Part shown: piece by piece, positions 1 to 6,014 of the stretch
Layout of the letters: every line of letters begins with the position of its first letter
Numbering within the stretch: position 1 is the first letter of the stretch
The notes under the pieces: model-generated
The model's input: only the letters and a program-made list of their open reading frames with translations
What the model was told of the DNA's origin: nothing
Database searches by the model: none
Assembly (NCBI GenBank): GCA_051745835.1
Contig: JBNJEL010000061.1
Location: 1-11,542 of the forward strand
DNA from: JBNJEL01 sp051745835
GTDB lineage: Bacteria > Bacillota > Halanaerobiia > Halobacteroidales > Acetohalobiaceae
DNA: 11,542 nucleotides
Direction of reading: 5' to 3'
Translations under genes and position numbers: made by a program

Positions 1-67
1 TTTCTTATTCTCCTTTTTTGTATTTTTTTATCTTTAAGGAGTAATTATATAGTAAGGAGGGGCTATA

Positions 68-685
68 GTGAGTTCAGATGAAGATCGATCTCAAGAAGAT
101 AAGAAGGAAGAGATTAGGCAGGAGGCAATCAAAGAACAGCAAAGCAAGTCCAAATTAGAACAGACGGTTGCTGCAGGGATGCATGGAGATTTTGAATTTA
201 AGAAAGGAGAGAAACAGAGATTCTTAGGAGAGTTTAGAGAACGAGTAATTAAGGTTTTAACTTTTGACCAGATTAGTGAGCCAGGGGTTTATCCCGAGAT
301 ATTAACAGCAATTAAAGATAGTGAAGCTCAGAAGTTAATTATTAGTCAACAGGCTGATCTTGAAGCTGCTCAGGAGTATATAGATTTAGCGCGTGAGGTA
401 GGTGTTTCATTTAAGAAAGTTAATTCAGCTGAATTTAAAGGTGATTATGGATTGGTAGTAGTAAGTGATCAAGCTGTTAATTATCAATCTATTGAAGTAC
501 AACCTAAAACAGAGAAATTTAAAGAGTTAGGACTGCCTGTAGAATTGGTTAATCAAGCTGGAGATAAGATCTGTGCTGACTGTTATGAACAGTTATCACA
601 AGCGGCTCCAGAAGAGCTGATTAATTATGAAAAGTTAGGATTTTTCGATAAGCTGATAGGGATGAGTTGTAGTTGTGATAATTGA
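68..685 (+). CDS. YueI-family (DUF1694) protein with a Cys-containing C-terminal extension
   Basis: A 205-residue soluble protein with no signal peptide or membrane segment. The GTG start is set by an AAGGAGG ribosome binding site at 54-60, 7 nt upstream. Residues about 28-145 resemble B. subtilis YueI (about 132 residues, function unknown): an 'xGMHGxxExKxxEKxxFLGxFRERV' type stretch at residues 36-60, then an alternating alpha/beta region ending near 'GLVVVSDQAV' (128-137). The protein is longer than YueI at both ends. The first 30 residues are highly charged and probably disordered or helical. The last 50 contain a CxxC (C169, C172) and a CxC (C201, C203), which could form a metal site; that is inference. 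It lies 105 nt before murA in the same direction. The family assignment is from recalled similarity and fairly secure; no biochemical role can be given. Confidence 0.8.
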   Translation: MSSDEDRSQEDKKEEIRQEAIKEQQSKSKLEQTVAAGMHGDFEFKKGEKQRFLGEFRERVIKVLTFDQISEPGVYPEILTAIKDSEAQKLIISQQADLEAAQEYIDLAREVGVSFKKVNSAEFKGDYGLVVVSDQAVNYQSIEVQPKTEKFKELGLPVELVNQAGDKICADCYEQLSQAAPEELINYEKLGFFDKLIGMSCSCDN

Positions 686-778
686 AAATTATAGCAGCAA
701 GAACTTATTTATAAGTTAAAGCAGGATATTAAGTCTGAAGCCAGAAATAAAAAGCAGTAAGATTATTTCGTGTAATTT

Positions 779-784
779 AGGAGG
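779..784 (+). promoter_or_regulatory. Ribosome binding site deciding the murA start
   Basis: AGGAGG here leaves 3 nt to the TTG at 788, 6 nt to the ATG at 791 and 9 nt to the GTG at 794. The ATG is the best-spaced and commonest start codon, so murA is taken from 791. Confidence 0.7.
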
Positions 785-790
785 TAATTG

Positions 791-2044
791 ATGGTGGGTA
801 AATTTATTGTTGAATCAACTACGCAATTAGAAGGTGAAATTAGTGTTAGTGGAGCTAAGAATGCTGCTCTACCAATTATTGCTGCTTCTTTATTAGGGAC
901 AGGAGAGAGTAAGTTAAGGGATATCCCTGATCTGAAGGATGTTAATACCTTAATTGAGATCTTAACTGATTTAGGAGCTGAGATTAATTGGCAGAATAAT
1001 AATTTAGCAATTAAGACTAATCAGCTTGATAAATGTAGTACTGATAACAATTTGGCTCGTCAATTGAGAGCTTCTTACTATACTTTGGGGGCTTTATTAG
1101 GACGTTGTGGTCGAGCGAGTACTGTTCTACCGGGTGGGTGTGAGATAGGCAGTCGACCGATAGATTTACATCTCAAAGGCTTTGCTGCCTTAGGAGCTGA
1201 TGTTAAGTTAGAACACGGAGTGGTAAAGTTAGAAGCTGATAAATTGGAAGGTAATCAGATCTATCTTGATTATCCGAGTGTGGGAGCTACGATGAATATT
1301 ATGTTAGCCGCTGTATTAGCTGAAGGGGAAACAATAATTGAGAATGCTGCTCGTGAACCTGAGGTGATAGATCTTGCTAATTACTTAAATGTAATGGGAG
1401 CAGAAATTACCGGGACAGGAACTGATTTAATTAAAATACAGGGTGTCGATAACTTAACTGGGACTGATTATACTATTATTCCGGATCGAATTGAAGTTGG
1501 AACCTATATGATGGCTGTAGCGGCTGTAGGCGGTGAAGTAGTGATTGATAATGTGCTTGTAGAGCATATTCGTCCTCTGATAGCCAAGCTAAAGGAGATG
1601 GGAATAGAGATAGTAGAAGATGTTAATCAGCTTAAATTAATAGCAGGTGAGAACCTCAAAGGAACTGATATTAAGACAATGCCTTATCCTGGTTTTCCTA
1701 CGGATATGCAAGCACAATTTATGTCACTACTAACCCAGTCTGCGGGAGAAAACTTAGTAATCGAGACAGTATTTGAGAAGCGTTTTCGCCATGTCGATGA
1801 GTTAAGAAGAATGGGCGCGCAGATTAAAGTAGATGGACGGAGTGCAGTAGTTGGCCCGGCTAATTTAGAAGGTGCTAAAGTGGAAGCAACTGATCTGCGG
1901 GCAGGAGCAGCATTAATTATAGCTGGTTTAATAGCTAGTGGTCGGACAGAGATTCATAATATTTATCATATTAAGCGTGGTTATGAAGATATTATTGATA
2001 AGTTACAGCAGCTAGGAGCTAAGATTAAGTTAGCAGCTGACTAA
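791..2044 (+). CDS. murA: UDP-N-acetylglucosamine 1-carboxyvinyltransferase
   Basis: Transfers the enolpyruvyl group of phosphoenolpyruvate to the 3'-OH of UDP-GlcNAc, the first committed cytoplasmic step of peptidoglycan synthesis and the target of fosfomycin. The 417 residues match the usual length (419 in E. coli). Key residues, numbered from the ATG at 791, are present: K23 in 'SGAKNAALP', the catalytic C117 in 'LPGGCEIGSRPID', and D305 in 'YPGFPTDMQAQ'. The catalytic Cys (not Asp) predicts fosfomycin sensitivity of this enzyme. A TTG three bases upstream is also possible but sits too close to the ribosome binding site. The neighbours spoIID, spoIIQ and spoIIID make it the equivalent of B. 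subtilis murAA by position. Many Firmicutes carry a second copy, so whether this is the only one cannot be seen here. Confidence 0.97.
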   Translation: MVGKFIVESTTQLEGEISVSGAKNAALPIIAASLLGTGESKLRDIPDLKDVNTLIEILTDLGAEINWQNNNLAIKTNQLDKCSTDNNLARQLRASYYTLGALLGRCGRASTVLPGGCEIGSRPIDLHLKGFAALGADVKLEHGVVKLEADKLEGNQIYLDYPSVGATMNIMLAAVLAEGETIIENAAREPEVIDLANYLNVMGAEITGTGTDLIKIQGVDNLTGTDYTIIPDRIEVGTYMMAVAAVGGEVVIDNVLVEHIRPLIAKLKEMGIEIVEDVNQLKLIAGENLKGTDIKTMPYPGFPTDMQAQFMSLLTQSAGENLVIETVFEKRFRHVDELRRMGAQIKVDGRSAVVGPANLEGAKVEATDLRAGAALIIAGLIASGRTEIHNIYHIKRGYEDIIDKLQQLGAKIKLAAD

Positions 2045-2061
2045 ATAAGCAACTGTTAGCT

Positions 2062-2090
2062 GTATATCCTCTCTTGTAATTGCATAAAGT
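2062..2090 (+). promoter_or_regulatory. Candidate sigma-E promoter of spoIID
   Basis: The -35-like GTATATC (2062-2068) and -10-like CATAAAGT (2083-2090) are 14 nt apart. They resemble the B. subtilis sigma-E consensus (KMATATT, then CATACAHT), with mismatches at two -35 positions and two -10 positions. Predicted initiation near 2096 leaves room for the ribosome binding site at 2108-2114. spoIID is a sigma-E gene in B. subtilis. The match is by eye, so this is a moderate call. Confidence 0.45.
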
Positions 2091-2107
2091 TTAATGAACT
2101 TAACTTA

Positions 2108-2114
2108 AGGGAGG
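2108..2114 (+). promoter_or_regulatory. Ribosome binding site deciding the spoIID start
   Basis: AGGGAGG lies 8 nt before an in-frame ATA at 2123. No ATG, GTG or TTG occurs in this frame between the stop at 2057-2059 and the ATG at 2168, and nothing purine-rich precedes 2168. This site points to initiation at the ATA. Confidence 0.6.
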
Positions 2115-2122
2115 ATAGTCAG

Positions 2123-3046
2123 ATAAAGAGATTAGTAGCGCTTATCTTAATCTTAAATTTTACTTTTATGCTACTACTACCTACTTTATTAGTAATTGGA
2201 GGTCAGACTCTGCTGGATAGAGATCAATTAACAGTTAAGGTGCTCTTATCTAATAATCGCAGTTTAGTATTAGATTTAGAAGATTATCTAGTTGGAGTAG
2301 TAGCAGCGGAGATGCCGGCTACTTTTGAGTTAGAAGCACTTAAAGCACAGGCAGTAGCAGCTAGAAGTTATCTATTAAGTAAGATGCAGGGCAAGGGCAG
2401 CAGTCAAGTTACAATTACTAATAATATTAATCTTGATCAAGCCTGGATGCCTAAAAAAGAATTATTAAAACAGTGGGACGATCTACAGTATTGGTTTAAA
2501 GTTTTAGAGGCAGTCAATAGCACAAAGGGAGAATTTTTAACCCACCGTGGTCAAGTTATAACTGCAGTCTATCATTCAGCTAGTGGCTCTAGAACGGCTT
2601 CAGCAGCGAATGTCTGGGGTGATAAAGTAGCTTATCTAAAGTCAGTTGAGAATCCTTATGAGACAGCTAGCCCTTATAATAATTATATTCAAGAGTTCTC
2701 CCCAGCAGAGTTACAGCAAAAATTAAGACTTGCAACTAATCAGTTAACTCCAGCAGAAATTAATGTTTTAAAGCGTAGTATGAGTGAGCGTGTTTTGCAG
2801 GTTAAAATTGGTAAGCAGCTCTTAACCGGACAGGAAGTAAGAAAAAAATTAGGTTTAAAATCTACTAATTTTACCTGTCAGCTAGAAGATGGTAAGGTTA
2901 GATTTATTACTACTGGTTATGGACATGGAGTAGGAATGAGTCAGTATGGTGCTAATGGAATGGCAAAAGAAGGTTATGATTATCTAACAATCTTACAACA
3001 TTACTATTCTCAGACCGAAGTGAAGCGATTAACTACAATGCGATAA
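2123..3046 (+). CDS. spoIID: Stage II sporulation protein D, peptidoglycan lytic transglycosylase
   Basis: SpoIID acts in the mother cell, cutting glycan strands during septal thinning and engulfment together with SpoIIM and SpoIIP. The SpoIID domain is clear. 'VAAEMP' carries the catalytic Glu (E63 from the ATA start, E48 from the ATG at 2168), followed by 'EALKAQAVAARSYLL'. A 'YHSASGSRT' stretch lies mid-protein, and the hallmark 'GYGHGVGMSQYGANGMA' is near the C-terminus. Starting at the ATA gives an N-terminus of MKRLVALILILNFTF followed by MLLLPTLLVIGG, a complete positively charged signal anchor. Starting at the ATG at 2168 loses the KR residues and half the hydrophobic segment, and has no ribosome binding site. 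The ATA start is therefore preferred, giving 307 residues; the family assignment does not depend on it. The Cys of the HxxC zinc motifs described for Clostridioides difficile SpoIID is not seen (HSAS here), more like the Bacillus type. Confidence 0.95.
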   Translation: MKRLVALILILNFTFMLLLPTLLVIGGQTLLDRDQLTVKVLLSNNRSLVLDLEDYLVGVVAAEMPATFELEALKAQAVAARSYLLSKMQGKGSSQVTITNNINLDQAWMPKKELLKQWDDLQYWFKVLEAVNSTKGEFLTHRGQVITAVYHSASGSRTASAANVWGDKVAYLKSVENPYETASPYNNYIQEFSPAELQQKLRLATNQLTPAEINVLKRSMSERVLQVKIGKQLLTGQEVRKKLGLKSTNFTCQLEDGKVRFITTGYGHGVGMSQYGANGMAKEGYDYLTILQHYYSQTEVKRLTTMR

Positions 3047-3065
3047 ATAATTTAAAGAATTAAGT

Positions 3066-3094
3066 GTATATTTATCTCATCTCTGGAAATAATA
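3066..3094 (+). promoter_or_regulatory. Candidate sigma-F promoter of the spoIIQ gene
   Basis: GTATA (3066-3070) and, after 14 nt, GGAAATAATA (3085-3094) match the B. subtilis sigma-F pattern (GYWTA, then GGnnAnAnTR) at every constrained position. spoIIQ is transcribed by sigma-F in the B. subtilis forespore. One caution: predicted initiation near 3100 falls right at the ribosome binding site (3101-3108), giving a very short leader. Confidence 0.45.
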
Positions 3095-3113
3095 GAAAAT
3101 GGAGGTGGGATAG

Positions 3114-3941
3114 ATGTCTAATAATCAAGATAATGATCGCGACCAGAATAAGTTTCCATTCTCAATCAGTAAAGATAAGGAGAAGATTAAGTTAAAGTTA
3201 AAGAAGAATATTGATCGGCTAGCGGATAAATTTTCATGGCAGAAGTTTTTTAGACGAGTACTTACTAGTAAGAAGTTCTTAGTTAGCTGGACAGTTATAA
3301 TCTTAATTGGAATTATATTAATTCCTCAACTACATGATTCTACTTCACAACATAATTCATCTGTACCAGATAAGCAGCTTAATAATGAGCAGCTTTCTAC
3401 TACAGAGGATTCCCAAGAGCTTAATCTAAATTCTGATGATCAATCTACTACATTAACAATTACCGAAGAAGAGATATCACAATCAGATAATGAAGCAGTT
3501 AGTAAGTCGCAAGAAGAATCAGCTACTAGTCGAGAGGTAGCGAATTATCAACCTAACTTCTCTGCGCCATTAGAGAGTGGTCAATTAGCTCGGGAGTATG
3601 GTTGGAGTAAACACCCTGTTTTAGAAGATTGGCGTTATCATCAAGGAGTAGATTTAGTTACTACAGCTACAGCTCCGATTAGAGCAGCAGCTAGTGGTCA
3701 AGTAGTAGAGATTAAAGAGGATGATTACTTAGGCTTAGTGTTATTAGTTGAGCATAATAAGAGCTATCGTACACTTTATGGTCACGCCAGTAAATTCTAT
3801 CTAACAGAGGGCGATCAGGTTAAGCAGGGACAGGCGATTGGAGAGGTAGGTACTTCTGGTTTAGTAATGAAGCCGACATTACACTTTGAGCTGCGGAAGA
3901 ATGACGAAATAGTAAATCCTCAAGAATATTTGGAACTATAA
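3114..3941 (+). CDS. spoIIQ: Membrane-anchored M23/LytM-domain protein, probable SpoIIQ
   Basis: A 275-residue protein with a basic cytoplasmic N-terminus (1-54), one membrane segment (about 55-71), a Ser/Thr/Gln/Asp/Glu-rich linker (about 75-145) and a C-terminal LytM domain (about 150-275). In B. subtilis the forespore protein SpoIIQ (283 residues) binds SpoIIIAH from the mother cell to form the feeding channel and engulfment ratchet. The match in length, topology and position between spoIID and spoIIID supports this name over a general M23 endopeptidase. The LytM zinc ligands H176 and D180 ('HQGVD') and H257 are present, as is H224 in 'LYGHAS'. The first His of the usual HxH is replaced by T255 ('TLHFEL'), so hydrolase activity is doubtful. 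A strong GGAGGTGG ribosome binding site (3101-3108) fixes the ATG. A terminator follows. Confidence 0.82.
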   Translation: MSNNQDNDRDQNKFPFSISKDKEKIKLKLKKNIDRLADKFSWQKFFRRVLTSKKFLVSWTVIILIGIILIPQLHDSTSQHNSSVPDKQLNNEQLSTTEDSQELNLNSDDQSTTLTITEEEISQSDNEAVSKSQEESATSREVANYQPNFSAPLESGQLAREYGWSKHPVLEDWRYHQGVDLVTTATAPIRAAASGQVVEIKEDDYLGLVLLVEHNKSYRTLYGHASKFYLTEGDQVKQGQAIGEVGTSGLVMKPTLHFELRKNDEIVNPQEYLEL

Positions 3942-3955
3942 TTTAAATTGAACTT

Positions 3956-3992
3956 ATAGTAGAGAGTAGCTACTCTCTACTATTTTTATTTT
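3956..3992 (+). terminator. Rho-independent terminator after spoIIQ
   Basis: Bases 3956-3983 form a perfect 28-nt palindrome (arms atagtagagagtag and its complement), giving a long hairpin with a minimal loop. It is followed by TTTTTATTTT (3983-3992). It separates spoIID-spoIIQ from spoIIID, consistent with spoIIID having its own promoter. The upstream side has no matching A-run, so it should act mainly on the + strand. Confidence 0.88.
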
Positions 3993-4027
3993 AATAGACT
4001 TTCATTTCTGGTTCCTCTAGTTTAAAA

Positions 4028-4055
4028 ACATATTTTGTAGATAATCGCATATATA
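4028..4055 (+). promoter_or_regulatory. Candidate sigma-E promoter of spoIIID
   Basis: ACATATT (4028-4034) and CATATATA (4048-4055) are separated by 13 nt, close to the B. subtilis sigma-E consensus. The distance from the start of the -10 to the start of the ribosome binding site is 25 nt, the same as for the spoIID candidate. It lies just after a terminator, where a promoter is needed. B. subtilis spoIIID is sigma-E dependent. The AT-richness of the region weakens the call. Confidence 0.45.
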
Positions 4056-4086
4056 TTTATCAAGACTAGGGCAGGAGGGGCTAGGA

Positions 4087-4341
4087 ATGAAGGATTATAT
4101 TTACCAGAGAGTTTTAGAGGTAAGTAATTATATATATGAGACGAGAGCTACGGTAAGACGAGCCGCTAAAGTCTTTGGGGTTAGTAAGAGTACTATTCAT
4201 AAAGATGTTACTGAGAGACTAAGCAAGATAGATCAACATCTAGCGGATAATGTAAAGAAAGTATTAGAGTATAATAAGGCGGAACGACATATTCGCGGAG
4301 GAGAGGCAACTAAACGGAAGTATTCGACTGAGCAAGATTAA
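4087..4341 (+). CDS. spoIIID: Sporulation transcriptional regulator SpoIIID
   Basis: A small DNA-binding protein that activates or represses many sigma-E-dependent genes in the mother cell. It has 84 residues (93 in B. subtilis) and aligns closely over its length: 'MKDYIYQRV', a helix-turn-helix at about 22-45 with 'FGVSKSTIHKDVTERL', and the basic C-terminal region 'RHIRGGEATKRKYS' that adds DNA contacts. It is about 9 residues shorter at the poorly conserved C-terminus. A GGAGGGG ribosome binding site near 4074-4080 supports the ATG. It lies downstream of spoIIQ as in Bacillus but is set off by a terminator and its own candidate promoter. In B. subtilis an mbl gene follows; here the flagellar rod genes follow directly. 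Confidence 0.96.
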   Translation: MKDYIYQRVLEVSNYIYETRATVRRAAKVFGVSKSTIHKDVTERLSKIDQHLADNVKKVLEYNKAERHIRGGEATKRKYSTEQD

Positions 4342-4382
4342 AACTAAATATTCTATTTTTTGGTTTTGAAAGAGGAGAATTT

Positions 4383-4448
4383 ATGCTAATCGAGAATATA
4401 AGGAATAAGTATCTATTAATCAAAAAAGTGAGGTGTAGTTATGCTTAG
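4383..4448 (+). CDS. Candidate 21-residue leader peptide overlapping flgF
   Basis: An ATG 5 nt after GAGGAG (4372-4377) opens a 21-codon frame (peptide starting MLIENIRNKYLLIKK) that ends with TAG at 4446-4448, inside the first codons of flgF in another frame. The flgF ribosome binding site (GAGGTG, 4430-4435) lies within it. Termination next to the flgF start would allow translational coupling. No homology is recognised, and a frame this short with a purine-rich stretch upstream can occur by chance. Confidence 0.25.
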   Translation: MLIENIRNKYLLIKKVRCSYA

Positions 4449-5181
4449 AGGTTTATATACTGCTGCTAGTGGAATGAATGCAGGACAGTTACGGACTAAT
4501 ATAATTTCTAATAATTTAGCTAATGTTAATACAACTGGTTATAAGAAAGACCAAGTAGTAAATAAGTCCTTTTCGGAGATGTTGATGAAACGTTTACCAG
4601 ATAATCAGACAATTGGTACCGCAGGAGCGGGAGTTGAAGTAGCAGAAACTGCCACTGATTTAAGTGCTGGTGGCTTACGTAATACAGAAAATCCTTTAGA
4701 CTGGTCAATTAATGGGGAAGGTTTTTTTGCTGTTCAAACTGGAGATGGAATTAGGTATACTCGTAGTGGGAACTTTACTCTTAACCAGGCTGGACAAGTA
4801 GTTACTCAAAATGGTAATTTTGTCTTAGGAGAGAATGGCCCGCTGCAGATAGCGGATAATGGTAATTTAAAAGTAGATAATCAGAATAATTTAGTAGTTG
4901 ACGGACAGATAGTAGACCAGATTCAAGTAGTTACATTTAATGACAATGAAGGATTAGTAAAAGAAGGGGATAATCTTTATCGTGCAACAGCAGAAGCTGG
5001 GGAGGAGTTTGCAGCTCCTAGTCAGGTAAATCAAGGTTATCTAGAGCAGTCAAATGTTAATGTAGTAAGTTCAATGACTAATATGATTGAAGCTACTCGT
5101 TATTATGAAGCTAATCAACGTATTGCTAAGACTTATGATGAGAGTTTAAATAAAACTGTAAATTCTGTAGGACGACTATAA
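4441..5181 (+). CDS. flgF: Flagellar proximal rod protein FlgF (FlhO-like)
   Basis: One of the rod proteins that connect the basal body to the hook, exported by the flagellar type III system without a cleaved signal. The 246 residues match FlgF (about 250). The N-terminal rod motif 'LYTAASGMNAGQLRTNIISNNLANVNTTGYKK' type stretch, the central 'NPLDWSINGEGFFAVQTGDG..YTRSGNF' domain and the C-terminal heptad-rich '[19 protein letters not shown]' region are all present. As the first of two paired rod genes it corresponds to flgF in diderms and flhO in B. subtilis. The split between FlgF and FlgG paralogues rests on order and similarity, so the exact symbol is slightly less sure than the family. 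The GAGGTG ribosome binding site is 5 nt upstream. Confidence 0.9.
   Translation: MLRGLYTAASGMNAGQLRTNIISNNLANVNTTGYKKDQVVNKSFSEMLMKRLPDNQTIGTAGAGVEVAETATDLSAGGLRNTENPLDWSINGEGFFAVQTGDGIRYTRSGNFTLNQAGQVVTQNGNFVLGENGPLQIADNGNLKVDNQNNLVVDGQIVDQIQVVTFNDNEGLVKEGDNLYRATAEAGEEFAAPSQVNQGYLEQSNVNVVSSMTNMIEATRYYEANQRIAKTYDESLNKTVNSVGRL
5031..5060 (+). repeat. 30-nt exact direct repeat shared with flgG (copy 1)
   Basis: These 30 bases near the 3' end of flgF recur without mismatch at 5859-5888 in flgG, 828 bp away and in the same reading register. They encode [10 protein letters not shown] in flgF. The protein motif is conserved in the family; identity also at synonymous positions is the unusual part. 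Confidence 0.85.
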
Positions 5182-5214
5182 TATTATTACTATTAAATTA
5201 GGAGGTTAGTAAGA

Positions 5215-6003
5215 ATGATTAGATCACTTTGGACTTCAGCAACAGGTATGAAAGCACAACAGTTAAATATAGATACTATCTCAAATAATTTATCGAATGT
5301 TAATACGAGTGGTTTCAAGAAGAGTAGAGTTAACTTTCAAGATTTAATGTATCAATCTTTACGTGAGGCAGGAACACCAAATAATCAAGGTTCGGAGGTT
5401 CCTGTTAGTTTAGAAGTAGGTCATGGAGTACGACCTGCTGCCACTCAGAAATTATACTCTCAAGGCAGCTTTAAGCAGACGGAGAATCCGCTCGATGTTG
5501 CAATTGAAGGAGATGGATTTTTTCAAGTAGTTCAGCCTGATGGACAGATTGCTTATACGCGAGATGGTTCCTTTAAGCGGGATAGTGAAGGACAGATTGT
5601 TACTTCAGATGGCTATCCTTTAGAACCACCAATTAATATTCCTGAGGATGCGACAGATGTTAGTATAACTAATGAAGGACGAGTGATGGTTAAAGAAGCA
5701 GGTGCTGATGAGGCAAACGAGGTAGGACAGATTGAGTTAGTTCGCTTTAGTAATCCAGCTGGTTTAGAGAGTTTAGGACGTAACTTATATGCTGAAACCC
5801 CTGCTTCCGGAGCGCCAGCAACTGGTAATCCGGCTGAGGAAGGGTTTGGTACTTTAGCTCAAGGTTATCTAGAGCAGTCAAATGTTAAAGTTGTAGAAGA
5901 GATGTCTAATATGATTGCTGCTCAACGAGCCTATGAGGTTAACTCTAAATCAATTAAAGCTTCTGATGAGATGTTACAACAGGCTAATAATCTGAAGAGA
6001 TAA
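5215..6003 (+). CDS. flgG: Flagellar distal rod protein FlgG
   Basis: Forms the distal rod that passes through the P and L rings in diderm flagella. The 262 residues match E. coli FlgG (260). Features include '[28 protein letters not shown]' at the N-terminus, the FlgG-type insert region (residues 45-75, 'EVGHGVRP'), '[15 protein letters not shown]' in the core and '[23 protein letters not shown]' at the C-terminus. An AGGAGG ribosome binding site (near 5200-5205) precedes the ATG. It begins 33 nt after flgF and ends 11 nt before flgA, so the genes are almost certainly co-transcribed. Confidence 0.95.
   Translation: MIRSLWTSATGMKAQQLNIDTISNNLSNVNTSGFKKSRVNFQDLMYQSLREAGTPNNQGSEVPVSLEVGHGVRPAATQKLYSQGSFKQTENPLDVAIEGDGFFQVVQPDGQIAYTRDGSFKRDSEGQIVTSDGYPLEPPINIPEDATDVSITNEGRVMVKEAGADEANEVGQIELVRFSNPAGLESLGRNLYAETPASGAPATGNPAEEGFGTLAQGYLEQSNVKVVEEMSNMIAAQRAYEVNSKSIKASDEMLQQANNLKR
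5859..5888 (+). repeat. 30-nt exact direct repeat shared with flgF (copy 2)
   Basis: Identical to 5031-5060, encoding [10 protein letters not shown] at the matching position in FlgG. The flanking bases diverge immediately on both sides. Confidence 0.85.
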
Positions 6004-6014
6004 GAGGGGGTAGG

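Noticed and set aside
18..50. Possible promoter (TTGTAT ... TAATTA) before the first gene.
   Set aside because: Both boxes match poorly, and initiation would fall inside the ribosome binding site. The T-rich start of the window may instead be the tail of an upstream terminator.
702..717. Inverted repeat AACTTAT-tt-ATAAGTT between the YueI-family gene and murA.
   Set aside because: The stem is weak and all A/T-rich but for one pair, with no T-run after it, so it is not a terminator; an operator role cannot be supported.
695..760. A coding-like stretch (QQELIYKLKQDIKSE...) after the YueI-family gene, ending in TAA.
   Set aside because: It is preceded directly by in-frame TAG and TGA codons, has no start codon or ribosome binding site, and 21 codons of Lys/Glu/Gln-rich translation are expected from AT/purine-rich DNA.
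4366..4398. TTGAAA before flgF as a -35 element, and a search for a sigma-28 flagellar promoter.
   Set aside because: No acceptable -10 occurs at 16-18 nt, and nothing resembling TAAA-N15-GCCGATAA is visible in 4342-4440.
4526..4708. A 60-codon minus-strand open frame inside flgF.
   Set aside because: It lies wholly within a well-supported gene on the other strand, has no recognisable domain or ribosome binding site, and its translation looks like low-complexity Leu/Tyr/Ser sequence.
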